Source: Aurantiochytrium sp. KH105 (taxonomy: Eukaryota; Sar; Bigyra; Thraustochytrida; Thraustochytriidae). Taken from it: 57,514 bases of DNA. The DNA is taken from the NCBI GenBank assembly GCA_003116975.1, contig BGKB01000252.1, positions 1-57,514 on the forward strand, read 5' to 3'. The notes under the pieces are model-generated. The model was given only the letters and a program-made list of their open reading frames with translations, was not told the DNA's origin and did no database searches. The position numbers were made by a program, and so were the translations under genes. Below are positions 41,136 to 51,676 of this stretch, piece after piece (position 1 is the first letter of the stretch; the number at the start of each line of letters is the position of its first letter).

Positions 41136-43031
41136 ATGAGCGAGGCTGCGAAGAGCAAGTTTGAAAGGAAGGATCAAGACGATCCGGAGGAGGCCCGGGG
41201 ATCGCTGTACTGCGAGGAAGAGTCCGATGGCGATGAGGCTGGGCAGACGCTGCAGACAATGAAATTTAAGGAAGACACCAACCGCACAGTCAAGCTGATA
41301 TACGCCAGTATTGCCGTCTACTGCGTCGCTATGGTGATCAACAAGTGGCTTTTTGCGGTGGCCGTGCGCAAGATGTTCGTCTTCCTTGAAGAGAGCTTTA
41401 CAGGCGCATCGGTGCTTTTCAATACACCCATATCCTCATTTTGGGAAGCCGTCTTCTTGACGAACATGAGCTTCTTTGAGGTCATGGGTGTGTGTATGCT
41501 GACGACAACGACGATTGCCTTTGCTGGGTCTGCGGCGCAAGCACTTCCCGTGCGCGTTGCAGGAGCGCTCGCGCGCGATCGACGCAAACTCGTTCTGCGT
41601 GCCTCGCTGCGGTCCATGTTACAAGCTGAAAGTGGAAGCACTGCGTCTTTGCTATTGGAGCAGATTGCCGTTTTGTACGAGTTCGAGGCGTACACCAAGT
41701 TCATGCGCGTCAGTGCCAAATATTCGCTCTTACTTGTTGTGGTTGCCTCTCTCATCGTATTCTGGCAGGGAACCTTGGTGATGATACTGACCACGGGCTA
41801 CCTTGTCGCAGCACTTACCGTTCAACGCAAAATTGTGGGCCCCTATGAACGTCGTAGATCCGACTTGCAAGCCGTGGTGAGCACTTCAATTCTCGATACG
41901 CTGCGCTCTGCGGACATTGTGCAAATGCACTCAATGCAAAAGAACGAGGAAGCGAAGCTCGAGAAGCAAGAAAAGCTCGTTGATAAGGAGGAGAAGGCCA
42001 TTTTTGCACGCATGCTCGTCCTTGGTTTTCCAACTTTGCTTGGCATGACTCTTGGACTTCCCCTTGTGATCATTCTTGTATGGCAGATTATGCAAGGCGT
42101 GACACGGAACCAAGAAGCGGTGGACATTGTCTTTGGGATGCTCGCAATGCTCTTTCTCTGCGAGGAAGGCCATAAAAGCTTTAATCGCATCGTCATGACT
42201 GATTCCCAAGCGGCAAAATATGTGAGGGTTCACCGGGACATTGAAGATGCTCTCGTTGCGTCCAAGGCCCATCCTGACTATGTGCACTGCAGCGATGGGT
42301 CTGCGAAAATTGATGTTGGTCCAGGTGGGGTGACATTCGAGAATGTCTCTGTGACTTACCCAGATATGGACGCGCCGGCACTTCATGACGTCACCTTTGA
42401 GATCCAGCAGGGCTCAAAGATGGCCATCGTTGCGGAAAGCGGTGGTGGCAAGTCTACGCTTTTTCGCGCAGTTTCTGGACTCGTGCATTTTGACGGAACC
42501 ATAAGTTGTGGGGGTGTCAAGCTTCAAGCGGGTGCGTGGGACATCGTGCGTCCGTACATGGGTTTCGTAAGTCAAGACTCGCGCCTTTTCGCGCGAAGTG
42601 TCCGCGAAAATATTTGGTATGGTAATGCTGTAGCGGTGGACGATCAAGAGATTTGGAACGCGCTTGGCAAAGTCGGCCTTGAGTCTTGGGCCAAGGCTCT
42701 CAAAAATGGCCTCGACACGATTCTAGCGACGGAGAGAATGGTGAGCGGGGGGCAGGCACAGCGGTTGCAGATTGCGCGTCTCTTGTGTCGCCAAGGCGTG
42801 CAATTCGTGCTTCTCGACGAATGTATGAGCGCCTTGGACCCGGCCATGCGAGCTCACGTAACGATTGCGATTCGTGACTACATTCGCGACAAGACGGCGC
42901 TTATCATAACGCACTCTCACGACACGATCTCTGATCTCTGCGACCATGTGCTTCAGCTCGACAAACTGCAAGCCGGCGCGCCGACTTTTATGCTCAACGC
43001 CTCGGCGTATATTCAACAACTCGCGCGCTAA
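41136..43031 (+). CDS. ABC half-transporter, array copy 2
   Basis: A 631-residue paralogue of copy 1. The start at 41136 (MSEAAKSKFERK) is preferred over the upstream in-frame ATGs at 40971, 40992 and 41031 because it gives the short acidic leader seen in the other copies (DDPEEARG, EEESDGDEAG). TMD motifs: WLFAVAVRKMFVFLEESFTG, SADIVQMHSM and FLCEEGHKSFNRI. NBD motifs: Walker A AESGGGKST, Q-loop GFVSQDSRLFARSVRENIWYG, signature VSGGQAQRLQIARLLCR, Walker B LLDECMSALDP, switch ITHSHDT. All ATPase residues are kept. The central charged loop (KNEEAKLEKQEKLVDKEEKA) is unique to this copy. It ends just before a T-rich tract and the CTG repeat. Substrate unknown. Confidence 0.88.
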   Translation: MSEAAKSKFERKDQDDPEEARGSLYCEEESDGDEAGQTLQTMKFKEDTNRTVKLIYASIAVYCVAMVINKWLFAVAVRKMFVFLEESFTGASVLFNTPISSFWEAVFLTNMSFFEVMGVCMLTTTTIAFAGSAAQALPVRVAGALARDRRKLVLRASLRSMLQAESGSTASLLLEQIAVLYEFEAYTKFMRVSAKYSLLLVVVASLIVFWQGTLVMILTTGYLVAALTVQRKIVGPYERRRSDLQAVVSTSILDTLRSADIVQMHSMQKNEEAKLEKQEKLVDKEEKAIFARMLVLGFPTLLGMTLGLPLVIILVWQIMQGVTRNQEAVDIVFGMLAMLFLCEEGHKSFNRIVMTDSQAAKYVRVHRDIEDALVASKAHPDYVHCSDGSAKIDVGPGGVTFENVSVTYPDMDAPALHDVTFEIQQGSKMAIVAESGGGKSTLFRAVSGLVHFDGTISCGGVKLQAGAWDIVRPYMGFVSQDSRLFARSVRENIWYGNAVAVDDQEIWNALGKVGLESWAKALKNGLDTILATERMVSGGQAQRLQIARLLCRQGVQFVLLDECMSALDPAMRAHVTIAIRDYIRDKTALIITHSHDTISDLCDHVLQLDKLQAGAPTFMLNASAYIQQLAR

Positions 43032-43283
43032 CAGTAAGCAACAGCTCGACACACTAGGCCTACTAGACTTGAAGGCCTTTGCTTCTTTTTTTGGCTTCTT
43101 TTTTTTCTTGCACTTGCTTGGCCGACCGAACATGCATCGCTCGTTTGAGCTTACGTATCCTGAATCCATTCAACACCTCGCCCTGAGGGCACTTAGGGTC
43201 GCCCTAGGGGAAAGGGGGGAGGCGAAAGGGCGTTTCGCGCCTGGCGCTGCATATTTTCACGTGCAGTGCAATGTGCAATGCAG

Positions 43284-43359
<76 letters not shown>

Positions 43360-45351
43360 GCTACCTTCCCTGGCGCTTGGAGTTGACTTGAGTGCAGACA
43401 TCGTGCGTGGGGTCGACTCGACCAGGCTAGTTCTGAGACAACAAATAAAAGAAAACTTATCCAAGACGCCCGAATCCAGTCAAAGTCGAGGGGTCGTTCA
43501 CACTAGCCAGGGCCGCGAGTCGTTGCAAACCTTCCATGCTTCCCTCCCTTTCCTTCTTCCAGTTTCCCTTTTTTTCTTCCCACTCGAAGTCTAGCGTAGG
43601 CCGCGGCAAGCTCGATCCATTCGCTCAACGTCGCGGCTGCTTCTTGCCCCGAGTTGCGTGACTCCATTTTGCCGCGCCCAGGCCTGCCGCCGTGTCAAGC
43701 ACCGCGACGCCTTGGCGCAGTTTTGCCAAACTGCCCACAACCACATTTGCGGCTAGCAGCAGAGCGACCTGGAGAGAAAGGAAAGCTGGCCGCTGCCGTG
43801 CCGCCCGCGAAACAACCTCAAACTTGTTATTTATTTATTATACGAGAGCTAGCAGCTTCTAGACTGCGGGGACAGGCCTCGCTTCGAGGTGTATGAATTC
43901 ACAGCCTGGCGTCGACAACGCCTCGCATCGGCCAATGGCGGACGAAATTGGCCGCTTGGCATGCCGCTCTTTCGGCGCGGGCGCCCCGACCAGTCATGCC
44001 GGGCGATCGGCCGAACACGCGGGACAATAAGCTCTGACGAGACCGTGCGCGGCGCTTGAAGCTTGCACCTGGCAGGCTTGGCCTCGCTTCGTCTGTCTCC
44101 CTTACTTACATGTCACCTTCTACTTTTTTTATCCGTTTCCAACATGTAAATACACAGATAGCTATTCTGTCTGTTTCCCTACCGAAGCGTGACCGCGGCG
44201 CCGCCGCCACTGCGATGACTTTCCTTTCCTTCCTCCGTCCATTCGTGCGCTTGCCAGCAGTGGCGCGCGCGATTGCTTTCATCAGCCGGCGAAGGGCATT
44301 GTGACAAGTGCTGGTCGAGCGGGGGGAAAGAGGGTGAGAAAAGGTCCGAGCAGTTCGTCATTTGCGGGAGAGCACAGCGAGTCGCGCTGGCTTGGCTCAG
44401 CTTGGCTTACAGCTTGCTTGGCTTGGCTTGGTATTAGGCAAAAATAAAAATTATGCGCGAGTGCGACGGCGAGCGATCCCACATCGGGTGTCCGTGGCGG
44501 CTACTCCTCCTGGCCGATCAAGCTCGCCTGCCTCTGCTGGATGAACGAAGAACGAAGCGCGAAACGCCCGAAAAGAAGATGCCAAGCGGAACAGCACGCG
44601 CGGGCTACAATTTTAACTTAAAAGTCACTAAATCGATTGATCCAAGCTTGAGAGGCGCGCGGAAGAACCTGACACGTCCACTTTCTCGGCAGCATTTTCT
44701 GGAAAAAGAAAGTTAGCTATAGCTTGTTAGATGGCTGCCCACCAAAGTTCCCAGAGCAGAATGTGGAGACCTTTGACGTACAAATGTGGGTCGAGTCAAC
44801 TTCAAGTAGTTCGAGAGAAATGAAAAAGGCCGGCACACTTGTGCTGGAAGAACAAAGCCTGTGCCCGATAATGCGGCCGCAACAGGCTGCTGCGAGTCGT
44901 GGCGTGGTGGCGCGTGCGATGAGACATCTCGACGCACGCGGGTGGAATGACATGATGGCTGAAAGAATGAATGATTGGACATCAAGCTCTGGAGGGTCGG
45001 TCCTCTTTTCTGAAGGCGTTTGGACAATGTCGCTCGCGAAGTCGTGGGCTACGCCTCCTAGGTTCTGTCCGAAAAGACATTTTGTGGGGGGAATCCAAGA
45101 AAATCAAAGTGCATCTCCAATCAAGCTTGAACGGCCGAGGGACGCACTAGGGATTTATCAACGAGCCCACGACCGACACGGCCTTTGCAGTCTGCAAACC
45201 AGAAACAGCCTTCGGGCATTTCAACAAGCCGGTTCAACTACGCTTGGTCTGCATGACCCGGTGACCCGAGCGAGGTCAACGAGCTTCTTCTTCAGCACAC
45301 AAAAGTTCAACAAGACCTCTGAGGCCGGAACGACCCTGACTTTTGGCGAAA
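43032..45351. other. 2.3-kb spacer between ABC copies 2 and 3
   Basis: No gene is supported. It contains the CTG repeat, a GGCTT microsatellite at 44398-44432, and AT-rich patches near 43825-43845 and 44440-44455. A 221-codon open frame at 44724-45389 starts from a non-ATG codon and runs into copy 3 in another frame. Confidence 0.45.
43285..43356. repeat. CTG trinucleotide repeat, 24 perfect units
   Basis: 72 bases of uninterrupted CTG (CAG on the other strand), 250 bases after the ABC copy 2 stop. It is the longest pure microsatellite in the window. The minus-strand frame reads poly-Gln but has no other protein-like sequence. Confidence 0.9.
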
Positions 45352-47283
45352 ATGAAGTCCTCTTTCAAGTCAGCCGCTCGCGACGGTGAAGGACCTGAAG
45401 ACATCGAGATGAACATCATGAAGGCGCAATGCAGTAAGAAGGAGCGCGATAACGACAAACACGGCCAAGTTTCCGATGTGTCCACGGCCTCAACATTTGA
45501 CATGGAGGAGGTCGGCTCGCTCGCAGCTGGCGTCTCAAAGTATAACCTCTACGGCATCATCTTCATCGGATGTTTCGCCGTTGTCGTGAACAAATGGCTT
45601 CTCGCCGTGGCGATGCGCAAGATCTTCACCTGGCTCGAGGAGAGCTTTGCCGGAGGACCCGGCGTCTTCAGCATGACCACCTCCCCCTTCTGGGAGTCCA
45701 TCTTCCTCATTCGCCTCTCCTTTTACGAAGTCTTTGGAGTTTTGCTCTTCACGACCGTGATCATCGCCGTGACCACCTCGCTCTTGCAAGCGCTTCCAGT
45801 GCGCGTGGCCGGTGCCACCGCGCGCGCACGCCGCGAGCTTGTCCTCAGGGTCTCTCTCGACTCTATGCGTCTCATCCAGCAGGGCTACGACGCATCCATG
45901 CTGCTTGAAAGCATCTCACTTCTCTACGAATACGAAGCCAACACCATGTACACACGCGTGAGCGCGAAGCTCACCATCCTCCTGGTGACTATCATCGTAT
46001 TCATTGTATACTGGCAAGGCTCTATGCTGGTCACGGCAGCGGGTCTCGCCATGGTCGCGGCTCTCAGTTTGCAGAGAAAGGTCGTCAACCCATACCAGTG
46101 CCAACGCACCTCGCTCATGGGCAAGGTGCATGCTTCAATTCTCGACGCATTGCGCTCGGCTGATGTGGTGACGATGCACAACATGGAGGATGAAGAGTGT
46201 CGGTCTCTGGACCAAGAGGAGCGTCAGATTTCCAAGCTGGAGCTCATCATTTCTCGAATTATGGTTGTGCTTGGTGTGCCCGCGATTCTCGGTCTCGTGG
46301 TGAGCCTCCCTCTTGTTTTGGTTCTCTCTTGGGAGATCTTCCAGGGCACCACGCAGATCGAGGAGGCCGTGGACACGATGTTCGCTTTGCTTGCCATGTT
46401 CTTTATGGCAGACGAGGCACACAAGAGCCACAGCCGTTTGGCATTGACGGATCAGCAGGCGTCCATGTATGCGCGCACGCGTCGGCGAGTGGACGGTGCC
46501 TTGGGCGCAGGCAAGGCAGAGCTTGACGCTGCGAAAGGCGACAGAAATAGCGGACCGCGCAACGTTGGAGCTGGTGAAATCACGCTCACTGATGTGTCAG
46601 TAAAATATCCCAAGACAGACAAGCCGGTCGTGAACAAGGTCTCCTTTACAGTCCCGCAAGGCTCCACCATGGCTATCGTTGCCGAGAGTGGCGGTGGCAA
46701 GTCGACGCTGTTTCGCGCCGTCTCTGGACTTGTGCAGTTTGAGGGCAAGATTGCTTGTGGCGGAGTGTCTCTTACGCGGAGCTCGCGGCGAGCGATTCGC
46801 GCGAAAATGGGTTTCGTGAGCCAAGACTCGAAGCTTTTCGCCCGGAGCATTCGCGAGAATATCTGGTACGGTAACGAAGGCTCACCCGACGATGACAAGA
46901 TTTGGGATGTGCTTGAGCAAGTTGGCCTCGCAAAGTGGGTCAAAGAACTCCCAGCAGGTCTCGACACTGTGCTTGCGACGGAGCGCATGGTGAGTGGAGG
47001 TCAAGCACAGCGTCTGCAGATCGCGCGTCTTCTGTGCCGCACGGGCGTCCACTATGTTCTTTTGGACGAGTGCATGAGCGCCTTGGATCCTGCCATGCGC
47101 GCACACGTAACGATTGCTCTTCGCAACTTTCTCAGCGACAAGACTGCGCTTGTCATTACGCATTCGCACGACACGGTGTCGGACCTCTGCGACTATGTGC
47201 TACACATTGGCAAGCTTCAGGCTTCGGAGTCGAGCTCGCTCCTCACCACTTCCAATTATCTCGCGAGCATCGACCACAAATGA
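45352..47283 (+). CDS. ABC half-transporter, array copy 3
   Basis: A 643-residue paralogue. The ATG at 45352 opens a short acidic leader with GPEDIEMN. From residue about 51 (MEEVGSLAAGVSKYNL) the protein is almost identical to copy 4 until GSPDDD in the NBD, then diverges. TMD motifs WLLAVAMRKIFTWLEESFAGG, SADVVTMHNMEDEE and FMADEAHKSHSRLALT. NBD: Walker A AESGGGKST, GFVSQDSKLFARSIRENIWYG, VSGGQAQRLQIARLLCR, LLDECMSALDP, ITHSHDT. Fully equipped for ATP hydrolysis. The C-terminal tail is short (SNYLASIDHK). An exporter role is inferred from the family fold; substrate unknown. Confidence 0.9.
   Translation: MKSSFKSAARDGEGPEDIEMNIMKAQCSKKERDNDKHGQVSDVSTASTFDMEEVGSLAAGVSKYNLYGIIFIGCFAVVVNKWLLAVAMRKIFTWLEESFAGGPGVFSMTTSPFWESIFLIRLSFYEVFGVLLFTTVIIAVTTSLLQALPVRVAGATARARRELVLRVSLDSMRLIQQGYDASMLLESISLLYEYEANTMYTRVSAKLTILLVTIIVFIVYWQGSMLVTAAGLAMVAALSLQRKVVNPYQCQRTSLMGKVHASILDALRSADVVTMHNMEDEECRSLDQEERQISKLELIISRIMVVLGVPAILGLVVSLPLVLVLSWEIFQGTTQIEEAVDTMFALLAMFFMADEAHKSHSRLALTDQQASMYARTRRRVDGALGAGKAELDAAKGDRNSGPRNVGAGEITLTDVSVKYPKTDKPVVNKVSFTVPQGSTMAIVAESGGGKSTLFRAVSGLVQFEGKIACGGVSLTRSSRRAIRAKMGFVSQDSKLFARSIRENIWYGNEGSPDDDKIWDVLEQVGLAKWVKELPAGLDTVLATERMVSGGQAQRLQIARLLCRTGVHYVLLDECMSALDPAMRAHVTIALRNFLSDKTALVITHSHDTVSDLCDYVLHIGKLQASESSSLLTTSNYLASIDHK
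45501..46896 (+). repeat. near-identical tract shared with ABC copy 4
   Basis: Aligns without gaps to 48927-50322 (offset 3426). The first 105 bases carry several changes. From 45607 to 46896 I find only about five substitutions by eye, several of them silent. Flanking coding and spacer DNA are clearly different, so the edges are sharp. Confidence 0.85.
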
Positions 47284-47754
47284 CTTGTTCAACTTTACCA
47301 TCATAATCTATTATCATCTCGACGATCTTGCAAAGCCATCCTTGCACCCACCATCATCTGCAGCTGCCGCATCATCACTGGCAGGGGAGGATCCCGCACG
47401 AAACATACATAAATGGGCGCGCGCCTCTTTCCGGCGCGGCGCGTGCGACGCAGATCGACCGAAAGTTCAGAGGTGAGCAGGCAGGCTCCCCGGCTGCACG
47501 CACGAATCCTCTCTGCTCTGGCTCGCTGCAGGCTGCTCTGCAGAATCTCGACCAGGCGCGCCTTGGCTCGATCGACGGGCTGATCGATCAGTTGGCCGCG
47601 ACGATGACGACTCATCTGCCAACCTCCCGCTCGCAGGCCCGCCAGCCCGCACGCACGCACGTACGCACGCCGCTTGTGCCAGGAAGGCTGCTTTCGGACA
47701 AAGCGAATGAACTTCACAGGTCCGCGCCGTGGAGCACCGCGAGCATAGCGTCCG

Positions 47755-47820
47755 CACGGCACGGCACGGCACGGCACAATGCTCTACAGCGCGGCACAGC
47801 GCGGCACAGCGTGGCACAGC
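47755..47820. repeat. GGCAC-type tandem repeats
   Basis: Four CACGG units followed by three roughly 10-base GCGGCACAGC units. Low-complexity spacer DNA. Confidence 0.65.
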
Positions 47821-48078
47821 ACGACCGCGCAGATGTCCGTCGCGGCCTTCCCTTCCGCGTCGCCCTCGCTCATTGTCAGGGCGGAGTGAAAAGCGTAGCG
47901 CTGTCCGGCTGATGGCGCCGTCGCGCGTGCAGTGCGGTGCAGCAGACAGTAAAAAAAAAGTGTGAAATCACAGCTAGAACGGTCAGGTTCGATTACTACT
48001 CGTCTACTGTGGTAGTGGTGGCTCACACATGGTTTAAATTAAAATTGAAAGTTGGTAGTTGCCGCCTGGACTTACTGT

Positions 48079-48090
48079 TAGTATATACTA
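48079..48090. promoter_or_regulatory. TATA-like palindrome
   Basis: TAGTATATACTA, a perfect 12-base palindrome 646 bases before the ABC copy 4 ATG. It resembles the palindromic TATA element upstream of the PYROXD2-like gene. Confidence 0.25.
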
Positions 48091-48735
48091 GTCCTATTCG
48101 ATGTATAGAAGGCGAGCGAGGGCGGCAGGACTGCGACACGCGTGCGGTCTTCGCGGAGAGAGATAAGAGCCAAGGGCCGGCGGGCCGGGCGGGTCTTGGC
48201 GCGTGGACTTTGAGATTCTTTAACAAGAAGACGAGTCAAGAGATAGGTCGGTAGACGCGGTGCTGGCGACGGACGACTGGGTGGCAGGCCATGGCTGCCA
48301 GCAGGCGCCGTGGCGCCCAGATCTAGGAAGAAAGGTAATGCAGAAAACGTTCCGCTGCCGGTCGAGCTCGATCTTCGCGCCGAGACGTTGGTGGCTGCTG
48401 GCGGCTGGAGAATAGAAAAATTCTGCAACCTTGCTGGTGCGATCGATACATGGGAGCGCGAGAGGGAACGTATAAGAGGGGAGAAAAAAAAAGAAAAAGA
48501 AATCGCGCCAAGTGGAAGATGATGTGAGACATGTGTGTCGAGCACAGGCGAGGGATACTCTCTGAGGTAGGCAAGCAAGCATCACTACTGCTGGTATGCT
48601 TACCGGAAAAGATTCCATGCGTTGGCACGTGCAAGCTGGTAGACCATGAATGGCTGCTGACCGAGAAAGCCTAAGAGTGCGAGAGACATCCGACGCACTT
48701 TCCTCGACACGCAAGTGAGCAAAAGGCCTAGAATC

Positions 48736-50754
48736 ATGCAAAGCCAGGTGGGGCCCCTTGCGTCGCACGCTCGCTTCGACGATGATCCCGAAGACCTTGA
48801 GATGAGTCTCAAAAAGGCGCGAGGTGGCGTCGGCGTACACGGCAGCACCAGCGACGACGGCGACGATGAAGAGGGCTGTCCTGGAAAGGACAACCACGTC
48901 ACCGATGCGTCCGCGTCAACGCTCGACATGGAGGAGGTCGGCTCGCTAGCAGCTGGCGTCTCAAAGTACAACCTCTACGGCATCATCTTCATCGGATGCC
49001 TGTCCGTTGTCGTGAATAAATGGCTCCTCGCCGTGGCGATGCGCAAGATCTTCACCTGGCTCGAGGAGAGCTTTGCCGGAGGACCCGGCGTCTTCAGCAT
49101 GACCACCTCCCCCTTCTGGGAGTCCATCTTCCTCATTCGCCTCTCCTTTTACGAAGTCTTTGGAGTTTTGCTCTTCACGACCGTGATCATCGCAGTGACC
49201 ACCTCGCTCTTGCAAGCGCTTCCAGTGCGCGTGGCCGGTGCCACCGCGCGCGCACGCCGCGAGCTCGTCCTCAGGGTCTCTCTCGACTCTATGCGTCTCA
49301 TCCAGCAGGGCTACGACGCATCCATGCTGCTTGAAAGCATCTCACTTCTCTACGAATACGAAGCCAACACCATGTACACACGCGTGAGCGCGAAGCTCAC
49401 CATCCTCCTGGTGACTATCATCGTATTCATTGTATACTGGCAAGGCTCTATGCTGGTCACGGCAGCGGGTCTCGCCATGGTCGCGGCTCTCAGTTTGCAG
49501 AGAAAGGTCGTCAACCCATACCAGTGCCAACGCACCTCGCTCATGGGCAAGGTGCATGCTTCAATTCTCGACGCATTGCGCTCGGCTGATGTGGTGACGA
49601 TGCACAACATGGAGGATGAAGAGTGTCGGTCTCTGGACCAAGAGGAGCGTCAGATTTCCAAGCTGGAGCTCATCATTTCTCGAATTATGGTTGTGCTTGG
49701 TGTGCCCGCGATTCTCGGTCTCGTGGTGAGCCTCCCTCTTGTTTTGGTTCTCTCTTGGGAGATCTTCCAGGGCACCACGCAGATCGAGGAGGCCGTGGAC
49801 ACGATGTTCGCTTTGCTTGCCATGTTCTTTATGGCAGACGAGGCACACAAGAGCCACAGCCGTTTGGCATTGACGGATCAGCAGGCGTCCATGTATGCGC
49901 GCACGCGTCGGCAAGTGGACGGTGCCTTGGGCGCAGGCAAGGCAGAGCTTGACGCTGCGAAAGGCGACAGAAATAGCGGACCGCGCAACGTTGGAGCTGG
50001 TGAAATTACGCTCACTGATGTGTCAGTAAAATATCCCAAGACAGACAAGCCGGTCGTGAACAAGGTCTCCTTTACAGTCCCGCAAGGCTCCACCATGGCT
50101 ATCGTTGCCGAGAGTGGCGGTGGCAAGTCGACGCTGTTTCGCGCCGTCTCTGGACTTGTGCAGTTTGAGGGCAAGATTGCTTGTGGCGGAGTGTCTCTTA
50201 CGCGGAGCTCGCGGCGAGCGATTCGCGCGAGAATGGGTTTCGTGAGCCAAGACTCGAAGCTTTTCGCCCGGAGCATTCGCGAGAATATCTGGTACGGTAA
50301 CGAAGGCTCACCCGACGATGACTTGATCTGGGAAGTTCTCGAGCAAGTAGGTCTTGCGACATGGGTTGAAGGACTTAGAGAAAGTCTCGACACTGTGCTT
50401 GCGACGGAGCGTATGGTGAGCGGAGGTCAAGCGCAGCGTCTGCAGATCGCGCGTCTTCTGTGCCGCAAGGGCGTCCACTACGTTCTTTTGGACGAGTGCA
50501 TGAGCGCCTTGGACCCTTCCATGCGCGCACACGTGACTATCGCGCTTCAAATGTTCCTGCGCGGCAAGACTGCGCTCGTCATTACGCATTCGCACGATAC
50601 CATTTCGGACCTCTGTGACCATGTGGTGCATATTGGCAAGCTCCAGGCCGGGGAGCAGCAAGCATTTCTTTCGACGTCAAATTATCTCGCTGGTATTCAA
50701 CGCGAGCAAGCCGCAACGCGCAAGGCCTCAAAGAAATACTCGACCCGCCGTTGA
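48736..50754 (+). CDS. ABC half-transporter, array copy 4
   Basis: A 672-residue paralogue. The start at 48736 is the first ATG in frame (an upstream GTG at 48715 is not needed). The leader is acidic (DDDPEDLEM, SDDGDDEEG) and unlike copy 3 except for the PED[IL]EM motif. Residues about 65-530 are nearly identical to copy 3. The NBD then diverges at LIWEVLEQVGLATWVEGLRE. Walker A AESGGGKST, Q-loop, VSGGQAQR signature, LLDECMSALDP and ITHSHDT are all present. It ends in a basic tail (ATRKASKKYSTRR) missing from copy 3. Because only the leader, NBD end and tail differ, copies 3 and 4 may share substrate specificity but differ in regulation or localisation (inference). Confidence 0.9.
   Translation: MQSQVGPLASHARFDDDPEDLEMSLKKARGGVGVHGSTSDDGDDEEGCPGKDNHVTDASASTLDMEEVGSLAAGVSKYNLYGIIFIGCLSVVVNKWLLAVAMRKIFTWLEESFAGGPGVFSMTTSPFWESIFLIRLSFYEVFGVLLFTTVIIAVTTSLLQALPVRVAGATARARRELVLRVSLDSMRLIQQGYDASMLLESISLLYEYEANTMYTRVSAKLTILLVTIIVFIVYWQGSMLVTAAGLAMVAALSLQRKVVNPYQCQRTSLMGKVHASILDALRSADVVTMHNMEDEECRSLDQEERQISKLELIISRIMVVLGVPAILGLVVSLPLVLVLSWEIFQGTTQIEEAVDTMFALLAMFFMADEAHKSHSRLALTDQQASMYARTRRQVDGALGAGKAELDAAKGDRNSGPRNVGAGEITLTDVSVKYPKTDKPVVNKVSFTVPQGSTMAIVAESGGGKSTLFRAVSGLVQFEGKIACGGVSLTRSSRRAIRARMGFVSQDSKLFARSIRENIWYGNEGSPDDDLIWEVLEQVGLATWVEGLRESLDTVLATERMVSGGQAQRLQIARLLCRKGVHYVLLDECMSALDPSMRAHVTIALQMFLRGKTALVITHSHDTISDLCDHVVHIGKLQAGEQQAFLSTSNYLAGIQREQAATRKASKKYSTRR
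48927..50322 (+). repeat. near-identical tract shared with ABC copy 3
   Basis: Partner of 45501-46896; same length, no indels. It covers all membrane helices and the NBD up to just after the NIWYG motif. Confidence 0.85.
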
Positions 50755-51676
50755 CACCTCCCGACCTCCCTTCCATTATTTGCCAGCTGCAGCAGTGGCT
50801 AGCCAGCTCTCGCGTCACGCGCAGTGGTGCGGTGCACAAGACATGTGCAGCGTTGCACAGGCTACGCTGTGCCGCGTCACGTATCGCGCCGCACACACAC
50901 CGCGCGCTTCACGCCTCCCCCAAAGCGTTGTTGTCCCCGCGTCGCTGCGCACGCGGCCCTGAAGAGAAGACAAGAGAAGAGAAGAGTTTGAGCATCGTCA
51001 CGCCGAGCTGCGCTGCGCGCCCGGGTGCGCACGACGCTGCGGAGCCTTGGCGAGCGCCCGACGGGCGCGACGATGTGGCTCGCTCTCGCTGCATAGGGGC
51101 AGCGAGCTGGCCCCGGCGTTTGGGACAAGGGGCCGGCGAGGCCGGTCTCTCGCCTTGTCCTTGTGCACGTGCCGCATGAGGGAGCTACTAAAAGTGGGCG
51201 ACCGAGCCCCCCCCCCCCCCCCCGATTGCACCGGAACCTGTCAAGTTGAGGGCATGCGTGGCCAGACGGCCCGAAGGCCCGGCGGGCGAGCAGACCTCGA
51301 ACTCGCATTTTGCTTCGACTGGGTGGGCCCAGAGCCTTCTATGGCCTATAGTGTGTGCGTAGGTCACCTCACCTCACCCTGGCTTGGCATACCTCAAGTG
51401 ATCCCTTCAAGTTACTAGAGCACGTGAACTTAAAGCGGCCCGACAGACTCGGAAGGCCTACAGGACTGGACGAAGGCGAAGACGTTCAATGCTCACAAGC
51501 AAAGACGAAATCGTACGGATAAGGCAAACAGTACCTTACATTTTTTCAGTTAGACTGCCTGATCTGAGGTCAAAATCAAGGACGACACTCTTCATCAAGC
51601 AAAGGCGTATCATCTAAGTTGCTCTGGGGGGCTCAAGTTGACCTTTGTCTGGAAACGAGGTCGATAGAAAGCGACC
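50755..51676. other. 0.9-kb spacer between ABC copies 4 and 5
   Basis: No gene is supported. GC-rich in the first 600 bases, with an inverted repeat gcgcccgacgggcgc near 51054, a 17-base C run (51207-51223) and AT-richer DNA close to copy 5. Confidence 0.45.
51207..51223. repeat. 17-base poly-C run
   Basis: Homopolymer run whose true length may be uncertain in the assembly. Confidence 0.8.

Larger units (their letters stand above)
47284..48735. other. 1.45-kb spacer between ABC copies 3 and 4
   Basis: No gene is supported. It holds GGCAC-type repeats at 47755-47820, a 12-base TATA-like palindrome at 48079-48090, an A-run at 47951-47959 and another at 48483-48492. It shows no similarity to the other spacers that I can see. 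Confidence 0.45.

Noticed and set aside
43204..43464. Poly-Gln (minus) or poly-Cys (plus) small proteins
   Set aside because: Both are translations of the CTG microsatellite with no surrounding protein-like sequence.
44724..45389. 221-codon plus-strand frame before ABC copy 3
   Set aside because: Starts from TTG, runs into copy 3 in another frame, no domain or compositional sign of coding.
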